A stretch of DNA of 64,000 nt from Prunella strophiata (Eukaryota; Chordata; Aves; Passeriformes; Prunellidae). The notes beneath the pieces are model-generated. The model had not been told where the DNA came from. It worked only from the letters and a program-made list of their open reading frames with translations, and searched no databases. Every line of letters begins with the position of its first letter. Position 1 is the stretch's first letter. A program made the translations under genes and the position numbers. The stretch covers positions 21,791,310-21,855,309 of the forward strand of contig JAZBQD010000015.1 of NCBI GenBank assembly GCA_036583965.1, read 5' to 3'. Of this stretch, positions 44,001-59,000 are shown one piece after another.

Positions 44001-47000
44001 ACATCTGTTTGGCTCCATCTTTTCAATACAAACACCCACATGAATTTTTAATGTTTAAACATTTGGGGTTCTCATGCAGAATTTTGTAACACACTCTTTC
44101 AAAGAGTGCAGTAACCACAAAGGTGCTAATTACCAGGCTTTGGAAATCATTATAATTGTAAGTTTTGTAATCATATGTGCTTTATTACATATGTAAAAAA
44201 AAAAAGTAAAAAAAAAAAATGCAAGCAGGGGGAAAGGATGGGGAAGGCTCATTGGTTTTACAAACAAGGAATGTCTTAGGATGTATAAGTTTTAGAAATT
44301 CAACTTGAGATAGTCCTATAATTGTCAAAAAGCTGCAACTCATCCAGGTTACTTTAAATATGCCTTTATCACAGTTTATTTAAAAATTATTATTCCCCAT
44401 CCTACGAAGTTTTTTAAAACTTCAGTGTCTAAGTATTCCTTTGGAAAAGTATGTCGTAAGTACATAGGGGAAAAATGCTGCCAATATTGTAGGTGATATG
44501 CAAAATGGTTCTCTGCAATAAAACTATCTTCTAAAACTGGGTGATGCCAAGTGGGCAGTGCTGTTGGGCTTCTCTGGGGCAATACCAATCCTTTGTTTAG
44601 CAACATTCTTCTGAAAAAGGACACTTCATTGAACAGATCACTGAAGGTGCAAACATAGAGAAGAGATGGGTCTGTTCATATCCCCACATACCAGCACAGA
44701 GCAGTATGAGATGTGCAGGTTACACAGCCCATAGCAATGATATGGATGCTCAGCAGCAAGCACTGCCTTCGTGTTAGACAGTGCCTTTGAGTGAATGGCT
44801 GAACACATTTCCCCAGTTATTTGGATTGGAGAAAATGATGCTTTAGTTCTCTATTGGATCAGGGATCTCACTATAGCATTACTTCACTAAGCCTGGCTTC
44901 TGGTGGACTTTGCAGTAACATAGGTTTGCATGACTCAGAAGCATCTCAAAAGGGACCCAGGAGTGTTTTCTCACTCTGTTCACACCTCTCCCTTGCAGCA
45001 AACTAGTCACTGCAGTTCATGAGACACACTCATTGCTGCACGTATTGCCATGGTGTTCCTGGGTGTATCTGGGATGACATTTGCACACAAACAACTCTTC
45101 CATGTTAACACATTCATGTTCACAGTCATGCTGACCTAAAGCACAGAAGTTTACTTCTGTGGAGAGAAACACTGAAGCCAGCCACAAGGGCTTCTTAAGT
45201 AAAACAGCTTAGAAAAACTCACTTTTCTTAAACAACACTGGATTCTGTGCTTTGGACACCTACTAAAGCTGACAGTGAAACAAGGCTCTGAGGCCAGACT
45301 GCAAACACTCATATGTAAGGCTTCACTTTGACCCCCACAGATCTCCTCCTGTATTCATCAGGAATCACACATGGTGGTGAAGGAGGAATGCCTGGTGCTT
45401 GTCACCACTCACCTATTGTCCCTGATTTCTGAAAAGGGCATATATGCAAACATTCTACTTTATTTCACAAGCTTAGCTAACATGACCCTTGTTACAACAA
45501 GATTTGGAATAGGAGCCTAATCCTGGAAACATCACCAGATTTTCAGCCAAATCTAAAGCCCCATAAGGAAAAATACCTCAAATGGGAATTACAATTTGCC
45601 TTTAATTTGCAGTTACGTCCTTGGCAATAAATATTTCATACGACGCTGTTCTTTTGCTCTATTGGCTCTATTTGCTCTACCAAGGCTATTGAATCTATAA
45701 AAATCCTGAATGTATTAAAATACCATATAGATAATAAAAAGCAGAATAGCATGGATTACTGCAAAAGCAGCACTGTGCAGACAAAAATGCTTTGTGAGAA
45801 CATATCTTTAAGACTGAACAAAAATACAGCTTCAAAACCAGATACATTTTATGAGTGTCTAGAAATAGAATTAGATTGCTCCAAACAAGTTTATTATTCA
45901 CAAAATATCAGTAGTACAATTTTCTCCCCCCAACAACTGAGTCACGAGATCAGCTATTTCATTTTGCTGAATATATTCTCTGTAAACTTTAACACATTAC
46001 AGTAAAAATCTGCTGTGATTCCAGGCCTCCAATCAAAAAGAGCTGTAACACTAAGTCTTTCTAAAGTAAATGGCATGTGTGACTGGTTTATAACACTGAC
46101 ATTGCTCATGCTGTTTTTACAATTTTTTAGGAAACTGAAATTTCATGTGGGACTCTAAGTTGATTTTGATATCTGTGTTGTCTGTTCAATAAATTTCCAA
46201 GCTGATGAAATGTATCTGTCCTTGGCTAAACCAATTGGGTAAAACAGGGTGAATTTTTTTTAAATTTCAAAGCTGCTTGTGTCTTTATAAGCCAAGGCCA
46301 GAAAATTTCAAATAAGTAATGAACTTTAAGTAATTTTGGCTCCTACATTAATCCTCAGGTTTTCATAAAAGTCTTCAAAAATACCTAATATACAAAGTAA
46401 TCTACAAAACAGAGAAATGTATACTTTCCCAGCATGATTCATTCAGTTAAAATTCAAGTTTATAAAGAAACATTTGTTTCAACCTTAATTACAGAGAAAA
46501 CTTCCATCCTTTCAGAAGGGAAACAATTCACTGCAGGTTCAAGAAAAAAAAGCAGATTAACGTTATTATGTCCAAAGGATTACTCACTTTTGCATGTTTT
46601 CTTATCTGGATTAAGTCTAAACCCTTCTTGGCATTGACAAAAATAGGAATCATCTGTATTAACACATTCCTGTTCACAACCATGGTCCTGAAGAGAACAA
46701 TAGTCTGGTTCTAAACAACAAAAATATTTGTGTCAGTGAGTAATACAATTTCTCAGAAATAAGCTAGGAAAAAAATGAGGTATTTTGTTTTATTTTGCCT
46801 TTTTTATTTCCTTAGGCATCATTTTGGTAGTTTTACCATATTGTTTCAAACCATGAAAATAAAATGTTTCTTTTTTTCCAAATATCTGCTATACTGATGT
46901 ACACCTGACATATACCACAAAGAATTCTTAGAGGACAGAAATAGTTCATGCAGTAGAGAAGTTAGAATCTTAAATTTTTCTTAACCTTTTGCAGCTCAGC

Positions 47001-50000
47001 CTTATACATTGCCTGATCAAAACTGCCTCTAACTCACTCAGAGCATGTTAGACATGATGTGTAATAAACACACAAACATGCTTTTGAATGCTGCTCATTA
47101 GATAACAGCAAGACAAACAGGTCATCAGGAGTGTGGATGTTTTTAACAGCTCTGAGTGCTTGCTTCACAATTCTTCCATTTGAAACGCCCATGGAAGAGA
47201 AGATGAGCAGTCTAGAAACAGCTACCACTTGTGGATAAAGTAATATTGAAAAGATAGCAATTGTGCACTAAGCACTGAGATATTTCCACATAGAATTTAT
47301 CATTATTGATGAAGTCAACGAACCTGACATTCACTTAGATGCAGTGTCTGCCCATCTAAATTAGTGTAGCTAATTTATATTAGTGAAAAAGGTGTCTAAC
47401 CCCTCAGCACTGCTAAAAGTAGATAAACAAGTTACAAATTACATAAATCACACTTCAAAAAACATCCAGGCACTTCTGAACACCTCATTATACAACCTGA
47501 AAACTCAGGGGGTTTTATTTGCTCTCAGAGGCATGGACAGTTCTTTCTTTGGATTTGTGGCAGGTTAATGGAATTGAGTCTCTCTATATGTGATGAAAGC
47601 CCTTTGTGATAATATACCACCTCTATTTTCAGAATAAATGAAGTGGAATGTGACTTCCTAAGAAAACTCAGAAAAAACTATGTTATAATTTCTGAACACC
47701 ACTCTGTATATTAATTAACATTGATAACATTAGCTAACATTTCCTTTACCAAAGCTTTTTTTGACAGCATATGCACATACATATATACATAACATGGAGA
47801 TATCTGTTTACTAAAATGAAAATTAGAAAATATATTTTTGTTCAAGAGGGCACTGAAGAGACAGAACCCATAAAGCCATGTGTGTGCACCAGGGGAATGC
47901 AGCTGTATGCCTTCTGGACCTAAGCAGTGCTGTGGTGCATTTACCTGCTCAAATCCTTGCTCACTCAAGGAGAGACTTTTCCTGGATTACTGATTCTGAA
48001 GAGGACCACAAGGACTGAAAAATATGTATTATCTTTGTTGAAACCTTGAGGCTATTCTGTTTGGTAAACTAAAAACACAGTTCACAGGGCTTCATTAATA
48101 CAGCCCATGTTAAGGATATTAACAGAGCCTTGCCCAGCTACAAATTTTGTGAATCCAGAACTCAAACAGGCTTTTTGTAAAGGACAGTTGAGGCTCAGCA
48201 GTGCCCAGTACAAGCAGAAGCTGCCATCTGTCCTCTTGAGGGGAGCAACAAGAGTGGCAGGAGTCTTCTTAATAGTGGCCTGAATGTCCTCCACCTGCCT
48301 CACTGATAAATCAAATTTGCTGTGCCCATGTTAAGGATATTAACAGAGCCTTGCCCAGCTACAAATTTTGTGAATGTTAAGGATATTAACAGAGCCTTGC
48401 CCAGCTACAAATTTTGTGAATCCAGAACTCAAACAGGCTTTTTGTAAAGGACAGTTGAGGCTCAGCAGTGCCCAGTACAAGCAGAAGCTGCCATCTGTCC
48501 TCTTGAGGGGAGCAACAAGAGTGGCAGGAGTCTTCTTAATAGTGGCCTGAATGTCCTCCACCTGCCTCACTGATAAATCAAATTTGCTGTGCTCTTCCAG
48601 CCATAGAACATCCTGATGGTGTTGGCAAGGTTGGCCTCATGAGCACTGCTCCTTGTGTTTCATTCTAAGAACTTTGGAATAGTTCCCAGAGAAAACATTT
48701 GTTAGATATGCATGACCATACTGACAACACTTATATTGCCATGCATTTCTCTGTAGCCATGAACATAAAGGCTTACTTTCTATTTTTGAAAGGGAAGTCA
48801 GGATTGTGAGACAATCAAGAGATCTCAGGAGTGGGAGCCTCAGGCCTGCTTGCTGATGCAGAGAACTGGTCTGGCATGTGTGAGTCTTGACTAGTTGGCC
48901 ATCATCCCTGAGACTCAGTACATAAGCCAAATATGCAGAAATTTATGTTAAAAGTTTTAAAGTCACTAACATTTTAAATCCAGTGATCTGTAGTTTGTTT
49001 GCTTGCATTGTTTATGCAGACTCAAACTCAGTGTGATTCATAACATATGGGAAGTAGGGGACACTTTTGCTCTGAAGAGCTCTCATGCTGTCTTGACTTT
49101 TGCAGCATGAAGAGCTACACAGTTCTTTCCTTCATGCTTTCAACTTATTCACAAGGCTCAGAGGATATCAAGTATAAGGAATAGTGGCTCAGTAAGTCTT
49201 ATTTGTGCTTATTTATGCCTAATATTCTGTCTCAAGCAACAGACAGAGGATAGAGACAGGTCAAGTCTGAAATACTACTTTCCCAGAATATTCCCTCAGA
49301 TGTCAACATTGTGTAAATCATCAATTTAAATATGTTAAAATAATGCATACAGTTAGGCCATAAACTAAAAATCAGTCAAGGCATATGAAATGTTTATGCA
49401 ATTTTAAGGAATTTCTTCAGTACGAACTGGAGGAGAAAACACTGCTTAAACTCCAAATTCTTAAATCAAAGAAATTAATGAAAACTTGTGCTTGGGCAGT
49501 GGAAAGCACTGAAAATAAGATTTCAAATATGTATGGATGTGGAAGTATAATTAGCTAGCTGACAGATACTTGACAAATGGGAATGTTAATACAATCTACA
49601 AATTATGTTAATCACTACAAATACTCTGGCCCTTGGAAAGCAGAAATTTCATCTCCCCTGACTCTGACCATCTAAAATTATGTGTCCAGTGTGGCAAGTC
49701 ATCCAGACCCCCTGTATATTCAAGGAAAATACAGGCACTTCCATAAATTTGTGCCAGAACTGGGACCTTTGAGAAGTGTATGTCTCTTTCCCTTGATGGT
49801 AAGAACACATGTACAGACTGGATTATATGTTTTCTTCCCTAAATGTTAAATTTAAGTGGAATAGATATCAACCATAATACACACTATAAATACAATCTAT
49901 AGGCTAACCAAATCTCTCACCAGAAGGACTGAAATGCCCCTCAGGCTGGGAAAACACAGAAATGCAGTGCTATATTGATGCATTTTTTCAGAAATAATGT

Positions 50001-53000
50001 TTGAACATATTATTCAATGATATGGGCTAAATTCACCACTGGCAGCAGCAGCAATCATCTAAAACTAATGGAGCTTGCCTGCTTATAGGCACAATAGTAA
50101 TATTTCTTTATCAAAGCTCACATTTATGAAGAAAGGTAACCAGGAGGGTACATTAAGGTTTTCCCTTGACATTTCCTGAAGAGGAGCTATGACATTAAAC
50201 ACTGTGGAGGTTTTAGCTTGTTTTCCCAATTATGGGAGGCCTTGGCATGAATATTTTCTGATGTGTCAGATCCCCTCCACTTCCATTCCTAACTCCAGTA
50301 ATTTTTTATCTTTTTGGCCTGGTATTAAATTTGACAAACAACAAACAAGAAAGCCATGAAGTTATTATAGGCTGGTGGAAACAGGGAAGCCTGGTAGAAG
50401 ACACCGATACCTGCCAGAGCTTTGTCACACTACCAGAGAACTCACTCTGGAGAAAAATCCACAGAAAAATAGACTGCAATGTTCCTTCTGATTGGGAAGC
50501 TACTTATTATTTTAGATCATCTTACAAAGCAAGGTGATTATAAATTGTCTTGCACAGACTTGTTTGTTTACCCAGCTAGAGAGATTATCTTCTAAATTAA
50601 AAAAATGAATAATCAAAGAGAAATCCAAGGCAAAGCTTTAGCTTTTTGCTGTTGAAAAGGAGCTAGGTTTCATGTTAAAAGATTCTTATTCATAGGAGGG
50701 ACCTTTACCCTTAGGCCCTCCCCTCAAAACAACTTGCTTTGGTTTCAAGACCTTTGGCTTCCAGGACACTCCAACATTTTCTATATTTGATGCATTAGTC
50801 AGCATTCCCAGGACCAGTGGGAGGACTACTGCTGACAGCTGGAAGACAGAAGTACAAACTATTCATAATTAAACTTTATCACAACTTACTTCCACAAGTT
50901 CTTTTGTCTGGATTTAAAATGAACCCTGGGTGGCATGTACAGTAATAGGAGTCCTCAGTGTTAACACATTCATGTTGGCAACCATGGTTATCCAAAGCAC
51001 AGTAGTCTACAACTGAAAAAAGAACAAGACCAACATGTGCAATTAGGAAAAAAAAATGGAACTATTATGCATAGATATTATGGTTCTGGTGACACACTAG
51101 TAGCTATAAAAGAAGGAAAAGCTGATGTAATTTCTGTCCTGAAAAGCCTGTCTGCAAAATTAGTGCACTTACAACAACAGTTGGTAAACCAGATTTTAAA
51201 TTAGTCCTGAATCATTTCTCAACTTTGAACATTTATCAGCTCTCAGATTGTCAGGAGCCTTCTCAACATGTTTTCTCAGATCTGGAAACATGCCTCAGTG
51301 AGTAACTCTGTCCAGATGTTCACACTGTAGGCCAGGGCATAGCAAAGTTTGTTTGATTTAGTTCTGTCTTCTGTCTCTCAAGTCCCAGCCCTAGAATTGC
51401 TCTACTTTTCCTTAGTTCCCTCCCAGCTGTATTAATTCTCAAGAGCTGTTCCTGTAGCCTGAGTATATAGGAGAATCTTGGCATTATCTTCTATACTGAG
51501 AACTGTCACAATACATTCATTCCCTCTAATGTGCTCCAGATTTGTTCTGTACAAAGTAGTTACAACTGCAAAACCTGAGAGCTTCAGCCTGATACTCACC
51601 ATGGATATTCTGCTTATATAATGCCTTTTGTGAAGGGAAAAAAAAAAGTCACAGGCAGTCCTGTCACCTATATCATAAGTCTGGTCATTTATTACACAAT
51701 TCCACATTTAAAAGTTACATTGCCAAAGGGTAATAAAGTAATACTTCAGAGTTTACTCTGTCAAGCCCATTCAAAGTTGCTAAAGAAATTAAAGGATTTT
51801 TAAAATTTCACTGCAGGTTAAGCTTCCTCTTCACAACAAAAGTCTTAGAAGAAATTAAAGATAAGTCACAAAGCTGGTGCTCTGCCTGCAAAGAGCTGCC
51901 AGGCCTGCATTAGGAAAGCATACCTGATTCTTTCTGCAGAAGACAGGAATGCGCCTAACTTCGTACCAAGACAGGCTCCTCTTTGCCAACTGAGTAAATT
52001 TTTTCACTACGTTATACTGCTGAGCCTCACAAATTTCTTTAAGAGGCAGTAATTTGTTTTAAAGCAATCAATTCTTTCTTCAGTTGCCCCACCTATGTAA
52101 ATCATGCACACTCAGGTGTGCTACTATATTTAGTCAAGATCATCTAGTCAGGAAAGCAGATTCAGTTATTTTGAAAGAGTTTCTTTTAACCCTTCAGAAT
52201 ATTTGTGTTGATTCAAGTCAAACTACTTACTGGCTACCATGTGATACCATTTTCCTGGCAAAACCTCTTTCCAGACTGAATTGATTCATATTAAAACCTA
52301 TTTACTGAATACGTGTTTCAAGGATATAATGCATCATACAATCAGCTTTCCTCTTAAATTAATTCTAACATGCACATTTTCAAGTGTTTAAAAAGCACAT
52401 TAAGAAATAGGTTGGCCAAAGAATACATGCTATTTAGCATCATGCCTGGGAAATAGCCCATATGGATATCTCTGTAAAGTTACCTCCTCCTCTGCATTTA
52501 AACCTTAACAAAATTAATTTCTACTGCAATACCTACAACTGCCCAACTAATGATTATAACAGTGAGAATAGAACATTAAGTTGGAAGAGACACACAATGA
52601 CCATTTAGTCCAACTTCTTGACCAGTTCAGAGCTGGCTTTGTCCAAATGCCTCTCACACACTGACAGGCTTGGAGCATCCACCTCCTGCAGGAAGCCTGT
52701 TCCACTGTAAGGTCATCCTCTTGGTAAAGAAATGCTTCATAATGTCCAGTCTAAACCTCCCCTGGCACAGCTTTGAACCATTCCCACATGTCCTATCCCT
52801 GGGAGAAGAGCATATTTCTATGCTGAGTCATGAGATATAGATGAGAATGTGAAAACTTGAGATTTCACTGTTTTGAATTTTATCTCATGTCTATTTAAAT
52901 ACGAATTTATTCTAAATGATTTATTAGTGTCCTTTTTAGTGAACAAACTACTAATTCAGTTGTCATCTCTGCATATTTGTTCCACCTTGTTTTTCTCACT

Positions 53001-56000
53001 CAGTATTAGTAAGTGATGAAAAGCATCTTTTACTTCCAGTTACCCATTCTGCACTCTGGGTGCTCACATTGCCCTCCCTGAACCATGGACTGCATGGGTC
53101 ACTTTTCTCATAAGGGGTTGTTTTAGCCATAGGATGTTTATAGAGGTTATTCAGGCTTGGAAGGATGAAGGAAGTTAAGGAGAAGGGTAGGAGAAAAAAG
53201 GCATAAGGATGATGAAAAAGAATGTGAGGGAAGGACAAAACACACTCAGGGAAGACTCATAAGAACCTAAGAAGCAGCCAAAAAAATCCATCAGTGCCAG
53301 GACAGCAGAGAGGTGCCAGCAGCCAAACCACTGCCAGGAAAAGGGAATCCAAGCCCAGCAACTGCAGCAAGATGGACACAGTCTAGTGCTAGTGCCAGGA
53401 AAGAGAGGACAGCACGTCCAGCAACACCAAGGTGGAGAGACTGAGTGTCCAGCAGCATGATGCTCATTACCAGAAAACTTCAACTGACAAGATTTTGTCC
53501 ATGTGAAAGTTCAAAAATGGCAAAGTGATAGTGCCCTGCCAGCCAGATTTACTGCTGAGCAGACAGATTCAAGTATTGTTTAGCCTACAAATTAGTTCAT
53601 AAACTGTGCATTGCAAACTCTCAGAGTGGTTGGCTGTTCAGTGGTCAGCTTGAACGGATACTTGAATGGATACTTGAGTTCTGGCTGTGAGATTTCATAT
53701 AATTATTGCCATTCAGGTAACTGGCTGGCACATGTCAATAAAACAGTTAGTATCACCACTGATCCTTAAATTAGCCCATCAGAAAAATTTAATAAACATG
53801 CCTGCGAAATGAAGTTTTGGAACTTTCTCATTTGCTTTTGCTGGAGTTAAAACTTAAGAAGTCTTAGATATCTTAGATGGAAACCTTTGACACTTTCCAA
53901 GAATATCACAATGTGTATTTCCTGCTGAAATTCTCTTTTCATTCTCTGGAAGAGGAGGAGTGACTAACCTTAATGAAGTCACTGCTTTTTGCAAAATTGT
54001 TATTATTCTCAGTGATCTCTAGTAAATATGTACATCAAGATCTTTCTTCAGATCCTGCTCCTTTGATAATAAATACTTCACAGAAAGGAAGGGTTAACTA
54101 GCTTAGGAGTAATGAAAACTGAGAGTTATCACTACTGATTCAGTACTACACATAGTCTCCCTTAAAATATTTTCCAGCAAGGATGATTATTCACTGGTGA
54201 TCACATCTGCAGAAGCTGTACATCCTTAGTAGTAGCATATTCCTCAAAAATCTCAAATTGTTCAAACCTGAAAAGTCAAATTCTGGAGGCTGACAATAGG
54301 ACTTGCAGACAAATTAGCATCAAATTCATAAATTACCCTGAACAATCTTTTCCTGTTCAAGAAGTGTTGAGAGAACTAAGTTCTGCATAGACCAAACTAT
54401 AATTAATATACATTGAACCATTATTGTACATCAGTAAGAAATTTAAAAGTTAAGTAGACCAAATATGCAACTGCAAAAGAAAACCTAAAAAATAGAAATA
54501 TTAATAATGTGCTTTAAAATTCCAATTAATACTGCTAATTATTGCAGTGGTATGAATAGCATGTATTCATGTTTTGTTGCTAAAAGGTACAAATGAGTAG
54601 AAAATCAAGTGGAGAAGAAAAACTGCTATAAAATGCAAGACAGTGAATCCACGCATGCAATTATTTTGAAAATAATTGAAGAGAGAATATGAGCTCTTTA
54701 AATGTCAGCAATAGTGCTTATAATAAACGTGTATGTCTTCAAGCCTAAAAGTCAGTGAGGAGGTAGAAAAAAAATGTCAAAGATGTATCACGCCTCCAAA
54801 CAGCACTCACCCCAGAGTTTGCAAATAAGTTATTAACAGACAGAAAACCCAAATACCAATACAAGAAATTTAATAAGTGGCATAGAAATATTCTGAAGTT
54901 TTAAATAACAAAAATAGACTTTTGTATTTATTACAAAAGATAATATTAGACTTCACATACAAAGAATTTCACCAGAATAAAAGCTCTGGTAGCTACCTTC
55001 CTGGTAAGAATATCTTGGGCTGTCAAGGAATTTCAACTTAATACAAAATAGTAGCAACAGCTGATGACACTAAGCACTGAATATTTCAGATTCAGATTAG
55101 AATATATGGTAGGAAAGAACTGGGGATGAAAAAAGTTACCAACAGAAGTCACAGATTTTCTGTCTCAGGATATAGTCAAATAAATAGCAGAGAAGTCAAT
55201 ACCTATAGTAGACCTAATACAAGTAAAGGTCAAGAGGAGTCAGCTAAGGTTATTAGGTAAGTGTGATATAGAAATTTGGGCCAGAACATAAAAACTTGCC
55301 TAAATAAACAGCATTATCTGCATTTTCAAAACAATTTGGCTTCAAAAAGCAGGTTCTTCAAATGGTGTATGAGCAGCCAAATTATGCTGAGACCTTTAAA
55401 TACTCCTATACTGAAATCATGAAGCTACAAGTAAAGGAGACATTTCTGATGATTAAGCACAGAGTGAATATTCTTCAAAACCTCATGTTATCCCAGGCCT
55501 AAAAAGCCTCAAAACCTTGTTTGTAGGTTTGAAGCTACATGCAGAAAAGTTCCATAAATTGTCACCTATTTTGCATCTTAATACAGGGTTATCCTGCAAG
55601 CCAATAGCTCTTTGAAGGTAATAAGAGAAAGATACGTTAGAGCTGTGTGAAAATGACAAGAAAGAGTAGTTGTGTGGAGAAAAGGGTGTTGGAGAAAAGC
55701 ATTGTGGCGGCCTGTGGCAGATTTGAGGCCAAGGATTGACTTGGATTCATTTCCATGGGACTTCAATTTGTGTTTGAAATTAAGCATGCATCTAAGTGCT
55801 TGCCTGAAGAGAATACCTAACAAATAATGTAATTTTTTATCCAGATCTCACTAGGGCTTTTTGCAGTGGAAACCAGAAGACAGTATTTTCTCAGAACGTA
55901 GCACAGAATGAAAGGTTTACAAGAATAGATACATAGGCTTGTAAAAGAGATTATACTAGAAGTATTTACCACGTATAAACAGAGAAGACTGAGATATTTA

Positions 56001-59000
56001 CAGACCAATAAAGAGGGAAGTATGTTTTGTGGTAAAGAATTATTGTACCATATTTCCACACTCTCTCTTTTGAGCTGTAATTCTTGGAAGTGGTATTTAC
56101 TTCCACATTGCCCACAGTGAAAATTAAAGGCACATAGTGGATGGGTTCCCAAAGTGGCTAAACTTTTCTTAATGTCACCTTTCCAAAAAGAGGTTGAAAT
56201 CTCTCCTCACATCACCATGAAGTCAAGTGAAAAAACATCAAGAAATTGTCCCCTTTCAAGTTTTTCTGTGCATAACTTCTGTCTGAAGAGGAGCTACTGA
56301 GTTTGTCCGCCTTTGTTTTTTTAACGGCCACATATGTCATGCCAGTACATTGCTGGCCACCTACATGGATCTTGAATAAAACATTGTGTGTGTTGTTTCT
56401 AAATGGAAAATTACTTTCTGTGTGAAATTGGTTGGAACAATTTTCCCAAGACACCATTCATTATTAGTAAAGACCTACAAACATGTCAATTATGTGTGCT
56501 TTCTCATCTACCACGCATACAGGAGAACATAATTGTCTATGGCTAAAGTGGATACACATTTATATTGAATTTTGCTTTGGTTTGTGTCAAGAGATAAATG
56601 TGAATTGCTGAATTCATACTCACCTACACAACTCTTTCCATTTGTATCAAGCTCATACCCCTCATAACACTGACAGACGTAGGACCCCGGTGTGTTCACA
56701 CAAATCTGCTCACAGGCGTGTTTCTCCACAGCACAAAGGTCCTGAGCTACAACACATAACTGCATGAGTATAACATTCTTTGACCTTCTACAGTGCACAG
56801 GTAGACCATAGATCAAAATAAATTTCAGGAAGCTATGGACAGCTCTTTAGAGATGAGCTCATTCTAACACAGATCATGCCAATGCTCTGTCAAACACTGA
56901 AAGACAAGAGGATCAGTCACTCAGAGCTAAGGAACTCATTCCTTCAGCTGATGGCAAAGACTATTAATGGACCAATGGTGCCTAGTAGAGTTCCTTGGTG
57001 TATGTTTCCCTAAAAGGTTCAAATGGCATTCTACAGGGATTTTTTTTTTTTTAAAGAAAAGTAATTGTCTTTATTCGTGTATTTTTGGTGTTTTATTTTG
57101 CATAACCAGATAAATGATGATGAGGTTGGAAAGGGAAAGCAAAGGACAACACAGTAAAAAATGTGGGAATATTTAATTTCTGAGTTTTAGAATTTTTCAG
57201 TTTTATGCAAAATACCATAGCAAGTTACACCTCCCATGCAAAAGATCTCAAAAAAATTGCCGTGACAAATGAGGTCAGTTCAGCACCTAGCCAAATAAAG
57301 CACACTGGGCTTTCTTTTCAACAGACTAAAGCTTTATGAGAACCCCAAGTTTCCCCAGCGAAAGCTCTGGAAAGCAGAGTACTTTGTGTTGCTCAAAGAC
57401 TGCTCAACACATAATGGTCATTTACAGCTACAAAATAGGCTTTTGGAACATGTTTGAGGAAATCAGCCAAGCAAAAACAAATTTTCTTTTATAGCTGTCT
57501 GCTTCATATCAAGCGGCATGATGAACAGCATAAACAGTCGCTTAACTCTTTTGTTCCAGTGTAAACACCCACAAATAGATAATTTTCCAGCTTGTTTCAG
57601 CTACATTCCTCTTTTGTATTATTTTGTTTATTAATGTAAGATTTGAGCATCTCTAGAGAAGAATGGGAGAGATTAGTTAAACAAACAAATACAGTGTAAT
57701 AAGTAAAGAATACCCATTATCTGACACAAACACTCTTCTCTAGAAAAGTTAGACCTCAGTACACTAAAGGAGCATCCTTTCATGGATGCAAAACCATAAT
57801 AATTAAACAAATGTAAGAATATTTTTAGTTTAAAAAAAATACATTTCCCAGCATGAAGTAAAGTTGACAGTTCATTGCTGATTGAAATCATTTGGTTAAA
57901 GGCTTTAAAGAACTGAGTACTGATAGCATATACTCTCACAACATTAAAAAAAAAAAAAAGGGGAACAGAAGAATAAAAACAGAGTCTAACAAAAGAATGA
58001 AAAGAGAGTATAACATTAGCTACATAGAATTCAGAAAGTGTTAAATTAAATATGTAAAGAAACTATTTGTTCACTGAAGAGCTGCCGATACAACCAAACC
58101 TTAGATAAATACATCTGGTTTATGTTGATAGTGTATTGTACTTAACATAAACATGATGAAGATTTATTTTACTTAGATGTCAAGTGAGGAATCCATTGTC
58201 TCTGTACTTGTGGGCAATTAACAGCTAGTGGAAGTAACTAAAATACTCCCAGACTGTGCATTTTTCTTTCACTGTGGTTCTCCCACCTCCAGAACTAAGC
58301 TGTCCCCTTTGTCCAGGCTTGTCTCCCCATCCTCATGAATTCTGTCACATCTCTGTGGGGGTGTCAGATGTAATCATTTGACCTTCTCTAGACTGACAGT
58401 GCATCATCTCTCTCCTTCACCAATGATTTGCACCATCCTAGCACATTTAAGGCCAGTTTGATGACTCACAGATTCCCAGTGCTAATTGCTAAAATTAATT
58501 TATAATTTGGTGATGTAAAAAAACCAAAGGCTACAAACACATTGAAGGACTAATTTCCCTTTCATATTGATCAAACTGCAATCTGGTATCATCTGACTGA
58601 TGATCAAATCAGGTCAATCAAAAAAATCATATGAGAGGTAAGTGGAGAAAACTTATCATAGCTAAACTTTATCTTTTTTATCATAGCTAAAAAAGAAGGT
58701 AAAGCAATGCACCAAAGGGCTTTGAAAAATGGTACAGAGGGAGCATATTGAGGACTACTGTGCATGGGTCATCAGCAGGAAAATTACATACAATTCCAAA
58801 ACTCTTGGAAATTAACCTGAATTTGAAGCAGTGCAGTGCCCAAATGTTGAACTACTGGCTAAGAAAATCTATGGAAATGTAATAGAGTAAAAAGAAGAAA
58901 CAATAAAGAAAGAATTTTTCATACTTGCAATTAAAAATTTTTAGAATATATTCACATACTTTCACTGTTTCATTGGTGCTTAGTATTTGATATTAAACAT

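Noticed and set aside
45028..45036. EGF5 donor as a U12 AT-AC splice site
   Set aside because: The sequence after the exon is ATGAGTGTG, which does not resemble ATATCCTT, and the next exon uses a normal AG acceptor. A mutated GT donor is the simpler reading.
53175..53483. Cysteine- and tryptophan-rich minus-strand open frame
   Set aside because: It lies within a MATN2 intron in CAGCA-rich low-complexity sequence, without splice sites or domain similarity.
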